64,000 nucleotides of DNA from Paenibacillus urinalis (GCF_028747985.1 NZ_CP118108.1:1617501-1681500); one strand, 5' to 3'; shown: positions 1 to 9,235, numbered from the stretch's first letter. Notes: generated by a model from the letters alone, not told the origin. A program made the numbers and translations.

Positions 1-186
1 ACTCACAGCAGCCTGAAGGGTCGTTTCAAAGTTACTGGTACTGGTAAAGTGAAACGTTACAAAGCATACAGAAACCATTTGCTTTCCCACAAATCGAAAC
101 GCACTAAGCGTGTTCTTGCAGGCAGCCCAGTTATGGCACCTGGTGACGTTAAGCGTCTGAAACAAGGTTTGGCTAACCTGAAATAG
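1..186 (+). CDS. rpmI: 50S ribosomal protein L35 (3' part)
   Basis: This is the C-terminal 61 codons of ribosomal protein L35, a small basic protein of the large ribosomal subunit. The gene is cut by the window start, so its start codon and N-terminus are not visible. The visible protein is very rich in Lys and Arg and contains the conserved NHLLSHKSKRTKR stretch typical of L35. It ends with TAG at 184-186, only 41 bp before rplT, which matches the infC-rpmI-rplT operon of Bacillota. In this operon regulation normally acts on the leader upstream of infC, which lies outside the window. Confidence 0.96.
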   Translation, partial: THSSLKGRFKVTGTGKVKRYKAYRNHLLSHKSKRTKRVLAGSPVMAPGDVKRLKQGLANLK

Positions 187-227
187 TCCACTGATTACTA
201 ACATATATTTTCTGGGAGGTCTTTGAT

Positions 228-587
228 ATGGCAAGAGTAAAGGGCGGATTCGTTGTTCGTCGTCGTCATAAAAAAGTATTGAAACTTGCTAAAGGTTATT
301 TCGGTTCTAAACACCGTATCTTCAAAACAGCTAACGAACAAGTTATGAAATCCATGGTATATGCATACCGTGATCGTCGTACAACAAAACGTAACTTCCG
401 CAAATTGTGGATCGTTCGTATTAACGCAGCAGCTCGCATGAACGGATTGTCTTACAACAAATTCATGCACGGTCTGAAACTCGCTGGAGTTGACATGAAC
501 CGTAAAATGCTTGCTGATCTTGCAGTAAACGATATTAATGCATTCAACTCTTTGGCTGTTGTAGCTAAAGAAAAAATTAATGCTTAA
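228..587 (+). CDS. rplT: 50S ribosomal protein L20
   Basis: This gene encodes ribosomal protein L20, 119 residues, the usual family length. It binds 23S rRNA early in assembly of the large subunit and in Bacilli also represses its own infC-rpmI-rplT operon. The N-terminus [15 protein letters not shown] and the block [16 protein letters not shown] are typical of L20. The ATG at 228 follows a strong GGGAGG site ending about 9 bp upstream. It is the last gene of its operon, because a strong intrinsic terminator follows within 20 bp of the stop. Confidence 0.98.
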   Translation: MARVKGGFVVRRRHKKVLKLAKGYFGSKHRIFKTANEQVMKSMVYAYRDRRTTKRNFRKLWIVRINAAARMNGLSYNKFMHGLKLAGVDMNRKMLADLAVNDINAFNSLAVVAKEKINA

Positions 588-604
588 TTTCTTTAAGTGA
601 TGAG

Positions 605-628
605 AGCCGCCGCATAGGCGGCTTTTTT
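605..628 (+). terminator. rplT operon terminator
   Basis: AGCCGCC (605-611) pairs with GGCGGCT (617-623) over a five-base loop and is followed by six Ts. This is a classical intrinsic terminator closing the rpmI-rplT transcript. Confidence 0.93.
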
Positions 629-1024
629 ATGGGAAATAAATAAAATGAAGAGCTTGCTGGGTCTCTAGCCTTAAAAAAGACTGATGCAAGTCGAATTACA
701 TATTACAAAAAATGCAAATGAAAAAGCAAAATAAGTCACTTGATGTTAATCGCATGTTAGAATAAATTACATTTAATCAACCTGAATATGTGAAGTATAA
801 ATGATAAAGCGCTTACAATTATGAACATTCTTAAAAAAACTCGAAAATAAGTCATGAAACTGCTGGATTTTAACATGGGTTGATTGTATAATCACCTCTA
901 GTAGGACAGTCCTATTGAAATTGTACTTATAGATATGGATTGCTGGGCTAGCGTATAATCCGGGAATCTGAAGAACAAAGTATGATATCAGATAGGGAAT
1001 ATTTTAAGGGGGAACAATTCCAAG
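629..1024. other. AT-rich intergenic region before the nucleoside importer
   Basis: This is 396 bp without a gene. It holds two perfect -10-like TATAAT hexamers, at 887-892 and 954-959, neither with a convincing -35 box at the right distance. Directly after the first lies the inverted repeat TAGGAC-A-GTCCTA (902-914), which could be an operator. A GGGGGA ribosome site for the lipoprotein gene sits just before 1025. I see no purine riboswitch core here, although that would suit a nucleoside importer. Confidence 0.5.
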
Positions 1025-2059
1025 ATGAAGAAAGTACTAAGTTTGTCTTTAAGCATGATTCTTGCAGCTTCCGTTGCTCTAGCTGGATGCGGCAATGACA
1101 ATGACAGCAGCTCGCAAGGCAGCGGTGAAGGAGGCGGCAGCACAGCTGAATCCACTGCAAAAATCGGAATGGTTACTGATGTCGGCGGTGTTAACGATAA
1201 ATCCTTTAACCAATCTGCTTGGGAAGCGCTCGAAGCAGTCGAAGCAGAAACAGGCGCACAGGTTAAGTATCTTCAAAGTAAGTCCGATGCTGATTACAAC
1301 ACAAACTTGAACACTTTTGTTAAGGACCAGTACTCTTTGACTTGGGGAATTGGATTCCAGCTGGCTGAAGCAATCAAGACAGTCGCTGAACAGAACCCTG
1401 AAGCCAAGCTTGCGATCATCGATAGTGAAGTAGATGCTCCAAACGTTAAGTCTGTAATGTTCGCCGAAGACCAAGGTTCCTTCCTTGTCGGTGTTATTGC
1501 AGGTAAAATGACGAAGACAAACAAGGTTGGTTTTGTTGGCGGAATGGAAAGCCCGCTGATCAAGAAGTTCGAAATTGGATTTAGAGAAGGCGTGAAGGCC
1601 GTAAATCCGGATGCTCAGTTCGTTCCTAACTATACGGGTGCATTTGACAAGCCTGACCTGGGTAAAACTGCTGCTGCAACGATGTACAATGAAGGTGTAG
1701 ATATTATCTTCCATGCATCAGGCGCAACAGGAACAGGTGTATTTAACGAAGCGAAGTCCCGTAAAGATTCCGGACAAGATGTATGGGTTATCGGTGTAGA
1801 CAAAGACCAATCACTTGAGTTCGGTGATGAGATTACTCTGACTTCTATGATCAAGAAAGTAGACGAAGCGGTTAAGAAAGTATCTCTGGATGTGGTTAAC
1901 GGAACTTTTGAACCAGGATTAGAAGTATTGGATCTGGCTGCTAACGGTGTTGGCGTAGCTGAGACTTCTACAGCAAACGTACCAGCGGATGTACTTGAGC
2001 TGGTTGACGAATACAAAGAAAAAATCATTAGCGGTGAAATCACAATTCCTGCTGAGTAA
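1025..2059 (+). CDS. BMP-family nucleoside-binding lipoprotein
   Basis: This is the substrate-binding lipoprotein of a nucleoside ABC importer, 344 residues. The N-terminus MKKVLSLSL starts a signal peptide that ends in the lipobox LAGC at residues 19-22, so the mature protein should be anchored to the outer face of the membrane by Cys22. A Ser/Gly-rich linker follows, and then the Med/BMP fold with KIGMVTDVGGVNDKSFNQS and the C-terminal IIFHASGATGTGVF region. The family includes the purine nucleoside receptors TmpC/PnrA and B. subtilis NupN. The three genes downstream encode the ATPase and two permeases. A GGGGGA ribosome site precedes the ATG. The exact ligand is inferred from the family. 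Confidence 0.9.
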   Translation: MKKVLSLSLSMILAASVALAGCGNDNDSSSQGSGEGGGSTAESTAKIGMVTDVGGVNDKSFNQSAWEALEAVEAETGAQVKYLQSKSDADYNTNLNTFVKDQYSLTWGIGFQLAEAIKTVAEQNPEAKLAIIDSEVDAPNVKSVMFAEDQGSFLVGVIAGKMTKTNKVGFVGGMESPLIKKFEIGFREGVKAVNPDAQFVPNYTGAFDKPDLGKTAAATMYNEGVDIIFHASGATGTGVFNEAKSRKDSGQDVWVIGVDKDQSLEFGDEITLTSMIKKVDEAVKKVSLDVVNGTFEPGLEVLDLAANGVGVAETSTANVPADVLELVDEYKEKIISGEITIPAE

Positions 2060-2100
2060 TGACTGCAATGGATTGTTTAGTGTGAGAATAATACTGAATT

Positions 2101-2149
2101 TTACATGTTATGATGTAAAACAAGGCTGGTTTATATAACTAGCCTTGTT
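2101..2149 (+). other. tandem hairpins between binding protein and ATPase genes
   Basis: Two hairpins lie back to back. TTACAT (2101-2106) pairs with ATGTAA (2113-2118), and a 13-bp stem with one G-U pair joins 2119-2131 to 2137-2149 over a five-base loop. No long T-run follows, so complete termination is unlikely. The position suggests a processing or partial-stop element that keeps the binding-protein mRNA more abundant than the transporter mRNA, a common arrangement in ABC importer operons. Confidence 0.6.
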
Positions 2150-2198
2150 CTTACGTCTAGGGTTAATACCATCAAATCAAATTTATAAGGGTGATCTC

Positions 2199-3743
2199 AT
2201 GGGTGCAGCAACTCCTGTCGTTGAGTTGAAGCAAATTACTAAACGCTTCCCGGGCATTGTCGCTAATGACTCTATAAGCTTGCAGCTGCATAAGGGAGAG
2301 ATTCATGCACTGCTAGGCGAGAACGGCGCCGGAAAATCGACGCTGATGAATATTGTATTTGGTCTATATCAGCCTGATGAAGGCGGAATTGAAGTTGGTG
2401 GACAGCCTGTAATTATTGACAGTCCGAATAAAGCCATCGAGCTAGGTATTGGAATGGTGCATCAGCATTTTAAATTGGTACAGCCATTTACAGTAGCAGA
2501 GAATATTATATTGGGTTCAGAGCCTAAGAAAATGCTGGGCCTCAATATTAACTATAAAAAGGCAGTGGCAGAAGTAAAACGGTTGTCTGAGCTATATGGA
2601 CTTAAGGTCGACCCTAATGCAAAAATTGAAGAGATCTCTGTAGGAATGCAGCAGCGTGTCGAAATATTGAAAACCCTTTACAGAGGCGCAGAAATCTTGA
2701 TTTTTGATGAACCGACAGCGGTATTGACTCCTCAAGAAATTTCAGAATTGATGGTGATCATGAAGAAGCTGGTCGCTGAAGGCAAATCCATCATTCTTAT
2801 TACTCATAAACTGAAAGAAATCATGGAAATATCCGATACGGTAACGATCATTCGCCGAGGAAAAGTAATTGATACGGTGAAAACGTCAGAGACGACTCCT
2901 AACGAGCTCGCTGAGAAGATGGTTGGGCGCAACGTTACTTTTAAAGTGGACAAGAAGCCGGCTGAACCTAAGGAAACCGTACTCGATATCCATGAATTAA
3001 CCGCGAAAAATAAAGAAGGCATGGCCGTACTGGACAAGCTAAATCTGCAAGTACGTGCAGGTGAAATTGTCGGAATTGCTGGAGTAGACGGGAATGGTCA
3101 GAGTGAGCTGATTGAAGCGATTACCGGTTTGCGCAAGGTAAATTCAGGCAAAATCACATTGAATAACAACGATATTACGAATGAGCCGCCTCGTAAAGTT
3201 TCAGAAGCGGGTGTCGGGCATATTCCAGAGGACCGTCATAAGCATGGTCTTGTGCTGGACTTCTCTGTGAGCGAGAACATGGTGCTTGAATCTTATTACA
3301 AGGAGCCGTATTCGAAGAAAGGGTTCTTGAATTTCAAGGCGATACAGGAGCACACAAAGAAGCTGGTTCAGGCTTTTGATGTAAGAACGCCAAGCATTGA
3401 TACGTTATCACGTGCCTTATCCGGAGGTAACCAGCAGAAGGCGATCATCGCCAGAGAGGTGAACAAAAATCCGGATCTGCTTATTGCTGCCCAGCCTACA
3501 CGCGGTCTAGATGTAGGGGCTATTGAATTCGTTCAGAAGCAATTGATCGCTCAACGTGACCAAGGTAAAGCTGTACTGTTGATTTCCTTCGAACTCGATG
3601 AAATTATGAATGTCTCGGACCGGATCGCGGTTATTTATGAGGGACATATTGTAGGTGAAGTGCTTCCAGAAGAGACCAATGATCAAGAGCTGGGTCTGAT
3701 GATGGCAGGTAGCACCGTGAAGAGAGGTGCATCTAGTGAGTAG
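2199..3743 (+). CDS. nucleoside ABC transporter ATP-binding protein
   Basis: This is a duplicated ABC ATPase, 514 residues, energising the importer formed with the next two genes. The first half has Walker A GENGAGKST, the signature-like ISVGMQQRVEI and Walker B LIFDEPTAVLTP. The second half has the weaker P-loop GVDGNGQSE, signature ALSGGNQQK and AAQPTRGLDVGA, a degeneracy normal for the sugar/nucleoside importer ATPases (MglA, RbsA, NupO). The start at ATG 2199 is chosen because AAGGGTG sits 5 to 10 bases upstream. A TTG at 2145 would extend the protein by 18 residues but lacks a ribosome site and lies within the upstream hairpin. The gene overlaps the next by 8 bp. Confidence 0.9.
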   Translation: MGAATPVVELKQITKRFPGIVANDSISLQLHKGEIHALLGENGAGKSTLMNIVFGLYQPDEGGIEVGGQPVIIDSPNKAIELGIGMVHQHFKLVQPFTVAENIILGSEPKKMLGLNINYKKAVAEVKRLSELYGLKVDPNAKIEEISVGMQQRVEILKTLYRGAEILIFDEPTAVLTPQEISELMVIMKKLVAEGKSIILITHKLKEIMEISDTVTIIRRGKVIDTVKTSETTPNELAEKMVGRNVTFKVDKKPAEPKETVLDIHELTAKNKEGMAVLDKLNLQVRAGEIVGIAGVDGNGQSELIEAITGLRKVNSGKITLNNNDITNEPPRKVSEAGVGHIPEDRHKHGLVLDFSVSENMVLESYYKEPYSKKGFLNFKAIQEHTKKLVQAFDVRTPSIDTLSRALSGGNQQKAIIAREVNKNPDLLIAAQPTRGLDVGAIEFVQKQLIAQRDQGKAVLLISFELDEIMNVSDRIAVIYEGHIVGEVLPEETNDQELGLMMAGSTVKRGASSE

Positions 3744-4815
3744 CGTATTAAAATGGTTCACTAAAGATTCTATTATATATCCAGTCGTTGCTATTATTAT
3801 GGGTCTTCTATTGGGTGCAGTCGTTATGCTCATTGGCGGTTATAATCCGATAACGGCATACGGAGCACTAGTCGAGAAAGTATTTGGAAATACGTATAAC
3901 ATTGGGGAAACATTGCGTGAAATGACTCCGCTCATTATGACGGGTCTGGCATTTGCTTTTGCTTCCCGTGCAGGACTATTTAATATCGGTGCTGAAGGAC
4001 AGTTTATCGTAGGGATGACAGCTTCGGCATTTGTCGGAATTAAACTTACGGGATTACCTATGATTATCCATGCACCGCTCGCATTAATTGCAGGGGCTCT
4101 GGCCGGCGGTCTGTGGGCTGCTATCGCTGGTTATCTCAAGGCAGCACGCGGGGTAAATGAAGTAATTACCAGCATTATGATGAACTGGGTTGCTCTCTAT
4201 TTGGGCAATCTCGTCGTAAGACAATTCATGCTTATGCCGGGTGAGAATCGTTCCGAAGAGATTCAACCATCTGCTTCTATTGCGATTGGATGGTTGTCTG
4301 AGCTTATGAGTAACTCGCGTGTTCACTGGGGGACGCTGATTGCGATTCTCGCAGCGGTAGTGTTCTATGTATTCATGTGGAAAACAAAGCAAGGCTTCGA
4401 GCTTCGCGCAGTAGGCCATAACCATCATGCCGCTGAATATGCAGGGATGAAGGTGAATCGCAACATTGTCAAAGCCATGTTTATCAGTGGTATTTTGGCA
4501 GGCCTTGGCGGTGCCTTTCAAATTCTCGGTGTGTTCGGCTATCAAACGATTCTTCAAGGATCACCGGGTACTGGATTTGATGGTATTGCGGTAGCACTAA
4601 TTGGTATGAATCATCCGTTTGGTGTAATCCTAGGAGCCTTCCTATTTGGAGGATTGACATACGGTTCTGCCGGAATGAGCTTCGCAGCAGATGTTCCACC
4701 GGAATTGATTCGTATCGTAATTGGCTCCATTATATTCTTCATTGCTGCACAAGGTATCGTGCGCTGGGTGCTTAAGCCCTTCTATGCGAAGCGCAAGAAA
4801 GAGAAGGTGTTGTAA
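3736..4815 (+). CDS. nucleoside ABC transporter permease 1
   Basis: This is an integral membrane permease of the BPD_transp_2 family, 359 residues with about nine hydrophobic segments, matching NupP/YufP-type nucleoside permeases. It contains the typical ARGVNEVITSIMMNWVALY loop and FNIGAEGQF near the N-terminus. Two in-frame GTG starts are possible. GTG 3736 overlaps the stop of the ATPase gene and is placed 8 bases after an AGAGAGG site, so I prefer it over GTG 3727, which would add three residues. Translational coupling to the ATPase gene is likely. Confidence 0.88.
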   Translation: MSSVLKWFTKDSIIYPVVAIIMGLLLGAVVMLIGGYNPITAYGALVEKVFGNTYNIGETLREMTPLIMTGLAFAFASRAGLFNIGAEGQFIVGMTASAFVGIKLTGLPMIIHAPLALIAGALAGGLWAAIAGYLKAARGVNEVITSIMMNWVALYLGNLVVRQFMLMPGENRSEEIQPSASIAIGWLSELMSNSRVHWGTLIAILAAVVFYVFMWKTKQGFELRAVGHNHHAAEYAGMKVNRNIVKAMFISGILAGLGGAFQILGVFGYQTILQGSPGTGFDGIAVALIGMNHPFGVILGAFLFGGLTYGSAGMSFAADVPPELIRIVIGSIIFFIAAQGIVRWVLKPFYAKRKKEKVL

Positions 4816-4817
4816 TT

Positions 4818-5792
4818 ATGGATTTCATAACGCTCTCCGGACAGCTGATTAATACGACACTTGTCTTTGCAACAGCTCTTGTATTTGCTGCACTTGGTGG
4901 GATATTCTCAGAGCGTTCCGGTGTAACGAATCTGGGGATTGAAGGATTTATGATCTTTGGTGCTTTTGCTGCAGGCGTATCTGCTCATTATGCTCAAGAA
5001 GCGGGGATGACAGGTGGGCAAGCGGCTTGGGTTGGTCTGGTTACAGCGGGTGTATTAGGCTTGGTTGTTTCCTTGATTCACGCTGTAGCCTCTATCACTT
5101 TCAAAGCAGACCAGATCATAAGTGGTATCGTCATTAACTTCTTGGCTGCAGGAAGCACCTTGTATATGGTTAAGCTTCTGTTTGACGGGTCAGGGGAAAC
5201 TCCGCTTATTGATGGATTCAAAAAATGGAATCCAGAATTATTTGGAGTAAAGCTAGCTGAAATTCCGTTCTTTGGTAATGTGTTTATTCATCATTATCCA
5301 TCTACATTCCTAGCTGTGCTGTTTGTAATATTGACCTTCTTGTTCCTATACAAAACGCCATTCGGACTGCGTCTCCGTTCTGTCGGGGAGCATCCAAGTG
5401 CTGCGGATACGATGGGGATTAATGTAACGAAATACAGATATCTGGCTGTTATGGTCAGTGGTGCGCTCGCGGGTATCGGCGGTGCTGTTCTTACGCTGAC
5501 GACGACAAATGTGTTCGCACACAACACAATTTCCGGACAAGGTTATATTGCGATTGCTGCCATGATCTTCGGTAAATGGAATCCGATCGGGGCGTTCGGT
5601 GCAGCTCTCTTCTTCGGGTTGTCCCAAGCAGTCCGCAACTATATTCAAATGTTTGAATGGGCTCAGGCTATTCCCCAGGAAATTATTTTCATGCTGCCGT
5701 ATCTGCTCACAGTCATCGTACTCGTAGCAGCCGTCGGGCGTTCAGCAGCACCTGCTGCACTGGGACAGCCATATGATCCAGGCAAACGATAA
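4818..5792 (+). CDS. nucleoside ABC transporter permease 2
   Basis: This is the second permease of the importer, 324 residues, hydrophobic throughout with about eight membrane segments. The N-terminal block GIFSERSGVTNLGIEGFMI and the C-terminal GYIAIAAMIFGKWNP are hallmarks of the NupQ/YufQ branch. It starts 2 bp after the stop of the first permease and is the last gene of the four-gene operon, which is closed by a strong terminator. The two permeases together should form the heterodimeric channel. Confidence 0.88.
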   Translation: MDFITLSGQLINTTLVFATALVFAALGGIFSERSGVTNLGIEGFMIFGAFAAGVSAHYAQEAGMTGGQAAWVGLVTAGVLGLVVSLIHAVASITFKADQIISGIVINFLAAGSTLYMVKLLFDGSGETPLIDGFKKWNPELFGVKLAEIPFFGNVFIHHYPSTFLAVLFVILTFLFLYKTPFGLRLRSVGEHPSAADTMGINVTKYRYLAVMVSGALAGIGGAVLTLTTTNVFAHNTISGQGYIAIAAMIFGKWNPIGAFGAALFFGLSQAVRNYIQMFEWAQAIPQEIIFMLPYLLTVIVLVAAVGRSAAPAALGQPYDPGKR

Positions 5793-5810
5793 ATAAGATT
5801 CATCCACATT

Positions 5811-5849
5811 AGGTGATGCTTGCTCAAGATGCAGGCATCACCTTTTTTT
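5811..5849 (+). terminator. terminator of the nucleoside importer operon
   Basis: AGGTGATGC (5811-5819) pairs perfectly with GCATCACCT (5835-5843) and is followed by seven Ts. Confidence 0.93.
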
Positions 5850-5934
5850 GTACATGCAGGACATTAAAACATACATTTATGCCGACATACGAATAAGATG
5901 ATTCTGAATCCTACGTGAAGAAGGAGGGAAAAGA

Positions 5935-6351
5935 ATGAATAATTCTGTTCGTCTGAATGATGCGAAAAATTTGATTGGGCAGCATATTGTCGCCGTTCGC
6001 AAAGATGGAACAAAAGTGAGCGGAAAGCTGGTTAATGTAGCCGGGAATAAAATTATGCTTCAGCCTACTGAGGGAAAAGATGCAGGTACACGGGCACTCA
6101 TCCCGCTTGTCCTATTTGATCTATTGGCAATCGGAACCTTGCCATTCGCTGGCGGATTCGGCGGAGGCTTCGGAGGCGGATTCGGCCCTGGAGGATATCC
6201 TGGCGGTTATGGATACGGAGGCAAAGGACCTGGAGGCGGATATGGAGGTTTCCCTGGTTATGGACCTGGACCTGGATATGGACCGGGGCCAGGTTACGGA
6301 CCAGGGCAAGGTTATGGAGGATATGGCTTCAAAAATAAATTTTTCTATTAA
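5935..6351 (+). CDS. Gly/Tyr/Pro-rich small protein with Sm/SH3-like N-terminus
   Basis: I do not recognise a characterised family for this 138-residue protein. Residues 1-60 look like a small beta-barrel (LIGQHIVAVRKDGTKVSGKL then VAGNKIMLQP), similar in pattern to Sm or SH3-like domains. Residues 61-132 are almost only Gly, Pro, Tyr and Phe, with GGFGGGFG blocks and GYGPGP repeats, a composition seen in spore coat and other structural proteins. The start is supported by GGAGGG 7 bases upstream. It stands alone between the importer terminator and an inverted gene. A spore-surface role is only a guess; CATACATT at 5870-5877 resembles a sigma-E -10 box but no matching -35 is clear. Confidence 0.75.
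   Translation: MNNSVRLNDAKNLIGQHIVAVRKDGTKVSGKLVNVAGNKIMLQPTEGKDAGTRALIPLVLFDLLAIGTLPFAGGFGGGFGGGFGPGGYPGGYGYGGKGPGGGYGGFPGYGPGPGYGPGPGYGPGQGYGGYGFKNKFFY
6256..6327 (+). repeat. 18-bp tandem repeats coding GYGPGP
   Basis: Four consecutive 18-bp units at 6256, 6274, 6292 and 6310 encode GYGPGP, GYGPGP, GYGPGQ and GYGGYG. Third-position differences between the units show an old, partly diverged expansion within the C-terminal part of the small Gly-rich protein. Confidence 0.85.
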
Positions 6352-6398
6352 ATATTTTTATAACAATGATAATATTATGTGTTCATCTTTTTAATATT

Positions 6399-6851
6399 CT
6401 AGCCATTGCTCAATACTTTTTCCAATTCGAAGCATCGTCCGATATCAACATATCGAAGCATCTTATATCCCATCTTTTGGTAAAAATTTAGTCCCTTTTT
6501 GTTTCCTTCATCCACCATAACCTTCGACTTCCTACAGCCACGTGAAACCGCAAATTGTTCCGCTTTGATCAGTAATTCTTTGCCATGCTGTTTGCGCTGT
6601 TCCTTTGGAGAAACGGCCATCATGTCAATGTATAGTAAAGAACCATGCATCATAAAATGTACAAAACCACAAATGTTGGATTCATAATTAGCAGAGGATA
6701 CCAAAGTAATCCCTCGGGCTAAGCGGCTTGGAATATCCTGAATGATCAGGTTGATCTCTTGCTTGCTCAAATGTGAAATAGGCACAAGCTGGCTATGAAT
6801 CAATTCCATGATAGCTGGATCATCTTGCTTAGGTCTGCGATTGCGAATCAT
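6399..6851 (-). CDS. GNAT-family N-acetyltransferase
   Basis: This 150-residue protein belongs to the GNAT superfamily, which transfers acetyl groups from acetyl-CoA to amines. The acetyl-CoA binding motif A is visible as IDMMAVSPKEQRKQHGKELL (about residues 74-94), preceded by the beta4 strand ICGFVHFMMHGS and followed by NFYQKMGYK in motif B. The substrate cannot be deduced. It is the only minus-strand gene in the first 11 kb and has its own strong ribosome site, AGGAGGG, about 6 bases before the ATG. It diverges from the T-box leader of ilvB. Confidence 0.85.
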   Translation of the reverse strand: MIRNRRPKQDDPAIMELIHSQLVPISHLSKQEINLIIQDIPSRLARGITLVSSANYESNICGFVHFMMHGSLLYIDMMAVSPKEQRKQHGKELLIKAEQFAVSRGCRKSKVMVDEGNKKGLNFYQKMGYKMLRYVDIGRCFELEKVLSNG

Positions 6852-6995
6852 GGATAACCCTCCTTTTTTGGGGCATACGGTATGGATGGGGCATTATATG
6901 CCTAAGGAGCTTGGTCATGTTCGGCTTTTCGGACAAAAAACAGTTGATACAGCAAGGTTTGTATAAGGATTGACTAAATATTGAAAAATAAAGTG

Positions 6996-7025
6996 TTGAC
7001 TATTTCTACAAATGAATCTTATAAT
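6996..7025 (+). promoter_or_regulatory. sigma-A type promoter of the ilv operon
   Basis: TTGACT (6996-7001) and TATAAT (7020-7025) are separated by 18 bp. Transcription would begin near 7033, just upstream of the T-box stem I. Confidence 0.85.
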
Positions 7026-7032
7026 GTTCCTA

Positions 7033-7384
7033 ACATTTAACCGCTATAGTTTATCGGCAATGATGAGGACGAAGTTTTAAGGGCACTTATGTGCAGAGAG
7101 TGGACAGTTTTAGCTGAAAGTACCACCATAATCCCTTAAGTACGAGCTCACCTCGGAGCTGTTTTCCTGAAAAGCAAGGATCTTGCCTATTAGGGAAAAT
7201 CGTAAGTCTACGTTACAGACGACAGGTATGAAGAATGGTTAGGTCTTGTTGACCACATTTCTTACTACTTGCTAAGGTCAGGTTCCGTGAGGAATTTGAC
7301 AAACCTGGGTGGTACCACGGAAGCAGCAACCTTTCGTCCCTCGCGAGGCATATTTTATGTCCGCAGGGATGGAAGGTTTTTTTG
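7033..7384 (+). promoter_or_regulatory. T-box leader of ilvB, Leu (CUC) specifier
   Basis: This is a T-box leader that senses uncharged tRNA. The conserved T-box core TGGTACCACG is at 7310-7319. In stem I, GAGG (7065-7068) pairs with CCTC (7151-7154) and AAGGG (7079-7083) with CCCTT (7133-7137); the intervening specifier loop carries CTC at 7147-7149 followed by A, so the cognate is tRNA-Leu. An AGAGAG motif of stem I lies near 7095. The 3' end is a terminator competing with the antiterminator. Low leucyl-tRNA charging should therefore raise ilvBNC expression, as in the B. subtilis ilv-leu operon. Confidence 0.92.
7328..7384 (+). terminator. T-box terminator before ilvB
   Basis: The arms 7328-7341 (AACCTTTCGTCCCT) and 7365-7378 pair almost fully and are followed by seven Ts. 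The 5' part overlaps the region that would form the antiterminator with the T-box sequence. Confidence 0.9.
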
Positions 7385-7489
7385 TTGTAAAAGCAAGATG
7401 AATCAAGGATCATCACACACAGATAATCCTTACTTTAGTTCTTTCTAACATGTCAGATTAATGTAATCCTTAAGAAGGGGGAGATCTTC

Positions 7490-9235
7490 ATGAATGCGCA
7501 TAATCCTGAAATGCGATCAACTGATCAACTACGTGAGAAATGGATGAAACCGGAAGTCATTACAGGCTCGGATATTCTGCTTCGAAGCTTGCTGTTAGAA
7601 GGTGTTGAATGCGTCTTTGGCTACCCGGGGGGCGCCGTCCTATACATCTACGATGCAATGTATGGATTTGAAGATTTCAAGCATTTGCTTACAAGGCATG
7701 AGCAAGGCGCCATTCACGCAGCCGATGGATATGCTCGGGCAAGCGGCAAAGTAGGCGTATGTATCGCTACTTCTGGTCCAGGTGCAACTAACCTGGTAAC
7801 GGGCATTGCAACTGCCTACATGGATTCGGTACCACTTGTTGTCATTACGGGGAATGTTGTTTCGAGCTTGATTGGTACGGATGCTTTCCAAGAAGCAGAT
7901 ATTACAGGGATTACAATGCCGATCACCAAGCACAGCTATCTGGTTCGCTCAGTAGAGGATTTGCCGAGAGTGATTCATGAGGCGTTTCATATTGCGAACA
8001 CGGGACGCAAAGGTCCGGTATTGATCGATATTCCTAAGGATGTATCCGCTAATAAGACGCTGTTCATTCCGCAGACAGAACCTGTTAATATGCGAGGCTA
8101 CAATCCAACAGTTACGCCTAACAAGCTGCAGCTTGATAAGCTGCATCAAGCGATTAAGCAAGCAGAAAGGCCGGTAATTCTGGCCGGCGGCGGAATCGTA
8201 TACGCTGGAGCGCATGAAGCACTGTTCGAATTTGTGAAGAAAACAGAGATTCCGATAACGACCACATTACTTGGTCTAGGTGGATTCCCAAGCGGTCATG
8301 AGCTCTGGATGGGAATGCCGGGAATGCACGGTACGTATACCGCGAATCAAGCTATTCAGCAATCTGATTTGTTGATCAACTTTGGTGCAAGATTTGATGA
8401 TCGGGTAACAGGTAAGCTGGACGGTTTTGCTCCGAGAGCGAAGATCGTGCATATTGATATTGATCCTGCAGAGATTGGCAAAAACGTACCGACAGACATT
8501 CCGATTGTAGGGGATGTGAAGACCGTACTTGAATTGCTCAATCATGAAGCTGAACGTGCAGATCAGGCAGATGAGTGGCGGAACCAGATTCGGGCGTGGA
8601 AAGGCGATCGATTGTACAACTACAAGGATTCAGATGAAGTACTCAAACCGCAATGGGTTATTGAGATGCTGAATGACACGACGGAAGGCAACGCCATTGT
8701 AACTACGGACGTAGGTCAGCATCAGATGTGGGCAGCTCAGTATTACAAGTTTAATCAACCTCGCTCATGGGTTACTTCCGGGGGACTTGGAACGATGGGC
8801 TTCGGCTTCCCTTCAGCGATCGGTGCTCAGATGGCACATCCGGATCGCCTCGTTATCTCTATTAACGGAGACGGTGGAATGCAGATGTGTTCTCAAGAGC
8901 TTGCCATCTGTGCAATTAACAACATTCCGGTTAAGATTGTGGTTATCAACAACCAGGTGCTTGGGATGGTAAGACAATGGCAAGAGCTGATCTATGATAA
9001 TCGATATAGTCACATTGATCTAGCGGGTAGTCCTGACTTTGTCAAACTGGCAGAGGCATACGGTGTCAAAGGTCTTCGTGCCACGAATAAGGAAGAAGCG
9101 CAGAAGATTTGGTCAGAAGCGCTCGAAACAGACGGTCCGGTTCTTGTTGAGTTTGTTGTTAACAAAGAAGAAAATGTATATCCGATGGTAATGCAGGGAT
9201 CGACCATTGATCAAATGCTGATGGGGGATGCATAA
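7490..9235 (+). CDS. ilvB: acetolactate synthase large subunit
   Basis: This is the catalytic subunit of acetohydroxyacid synthase, 581 residues, which condenses pyruvate with pyruvate or 2-oxobutyrate in the first common step of Val, Leu and Ile synthesis. The N-terminal TPP domain has [14 protein letters not shown] and the catalytic Glu in [19 protein letters not shown]. The C-terminal domain carries the TPP/Mg motif starting at [10 protein letters not shown] and continuing to VVINN. An AAGGGGGAG site lies 8 to 10 bases before the ATG. The gene is under the T-box leader and is followed after 3 bp by the regulatory subunit gene. Confidence 0.97.
   Translation: MNAHNPEMRSTDQLREKWMKPEVITGSDILLRSLLLEGVECVFGYPGGAVLYIYDAMYGFEDFKHLLTRHEQGAIHAADGYARASGKVGVCIATSGPGATNLVTGIATAYMDSVPLVVITGNVVSSLIGTDAFQEADITGITMPITKHSYLVRSVEDLPRVIHEAFHIANTGRKGPVLIDIPKDVSANKTLFIPQTEPVNMRGYNPTVTPNKLQLDKLHQAIKQAERPVILAGGGIVYAGAHEALFEFVKKTEIPITTTLLGLGGFPSGHELWMGMPGMHGTYTANQAIQQSDLLINFGARFDDRVTGKLDGFAPRAKIVHIDIDPAEIGKNVPTDIPIVGDVKTVLELLNHEAERADQADEWRNQIRAWKGDRLYNYKDSDEVLKPQWVIEMLNDTTEGNAIVTTDVGQHQMWAAQYYKFNQPRSWVTSGGLGTMGFGFPSAIGAQMAHPDRLVISINGDGGMQMCSQELAICAINNIPVKIVVINNQVLGMVRQWQELIYDNRYSHIDLAGSPDFVKLAEAYGVKGLRATNKEEAQKIWSEALETDGPVLVEFVVNKEENVYPMVMQGSTIDQMLMGDA

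Noticed and set aside
880..1000. Possible purine riboswitch before the nucleoside importer (TATAATC and GATATGG occur)
   Set aside because: GATATGG at 931-937 is not flanked by a P2 stem and no TTTCTACC core follows, so the purine aptamer cannot form.
6080..6394. Long alternative frame through the Gly-rich repeats
   Set aside because: It lacks a ribosome site and exists only because of the GGA/GGC-rich repeat composition of the real gene at 5935-6351.
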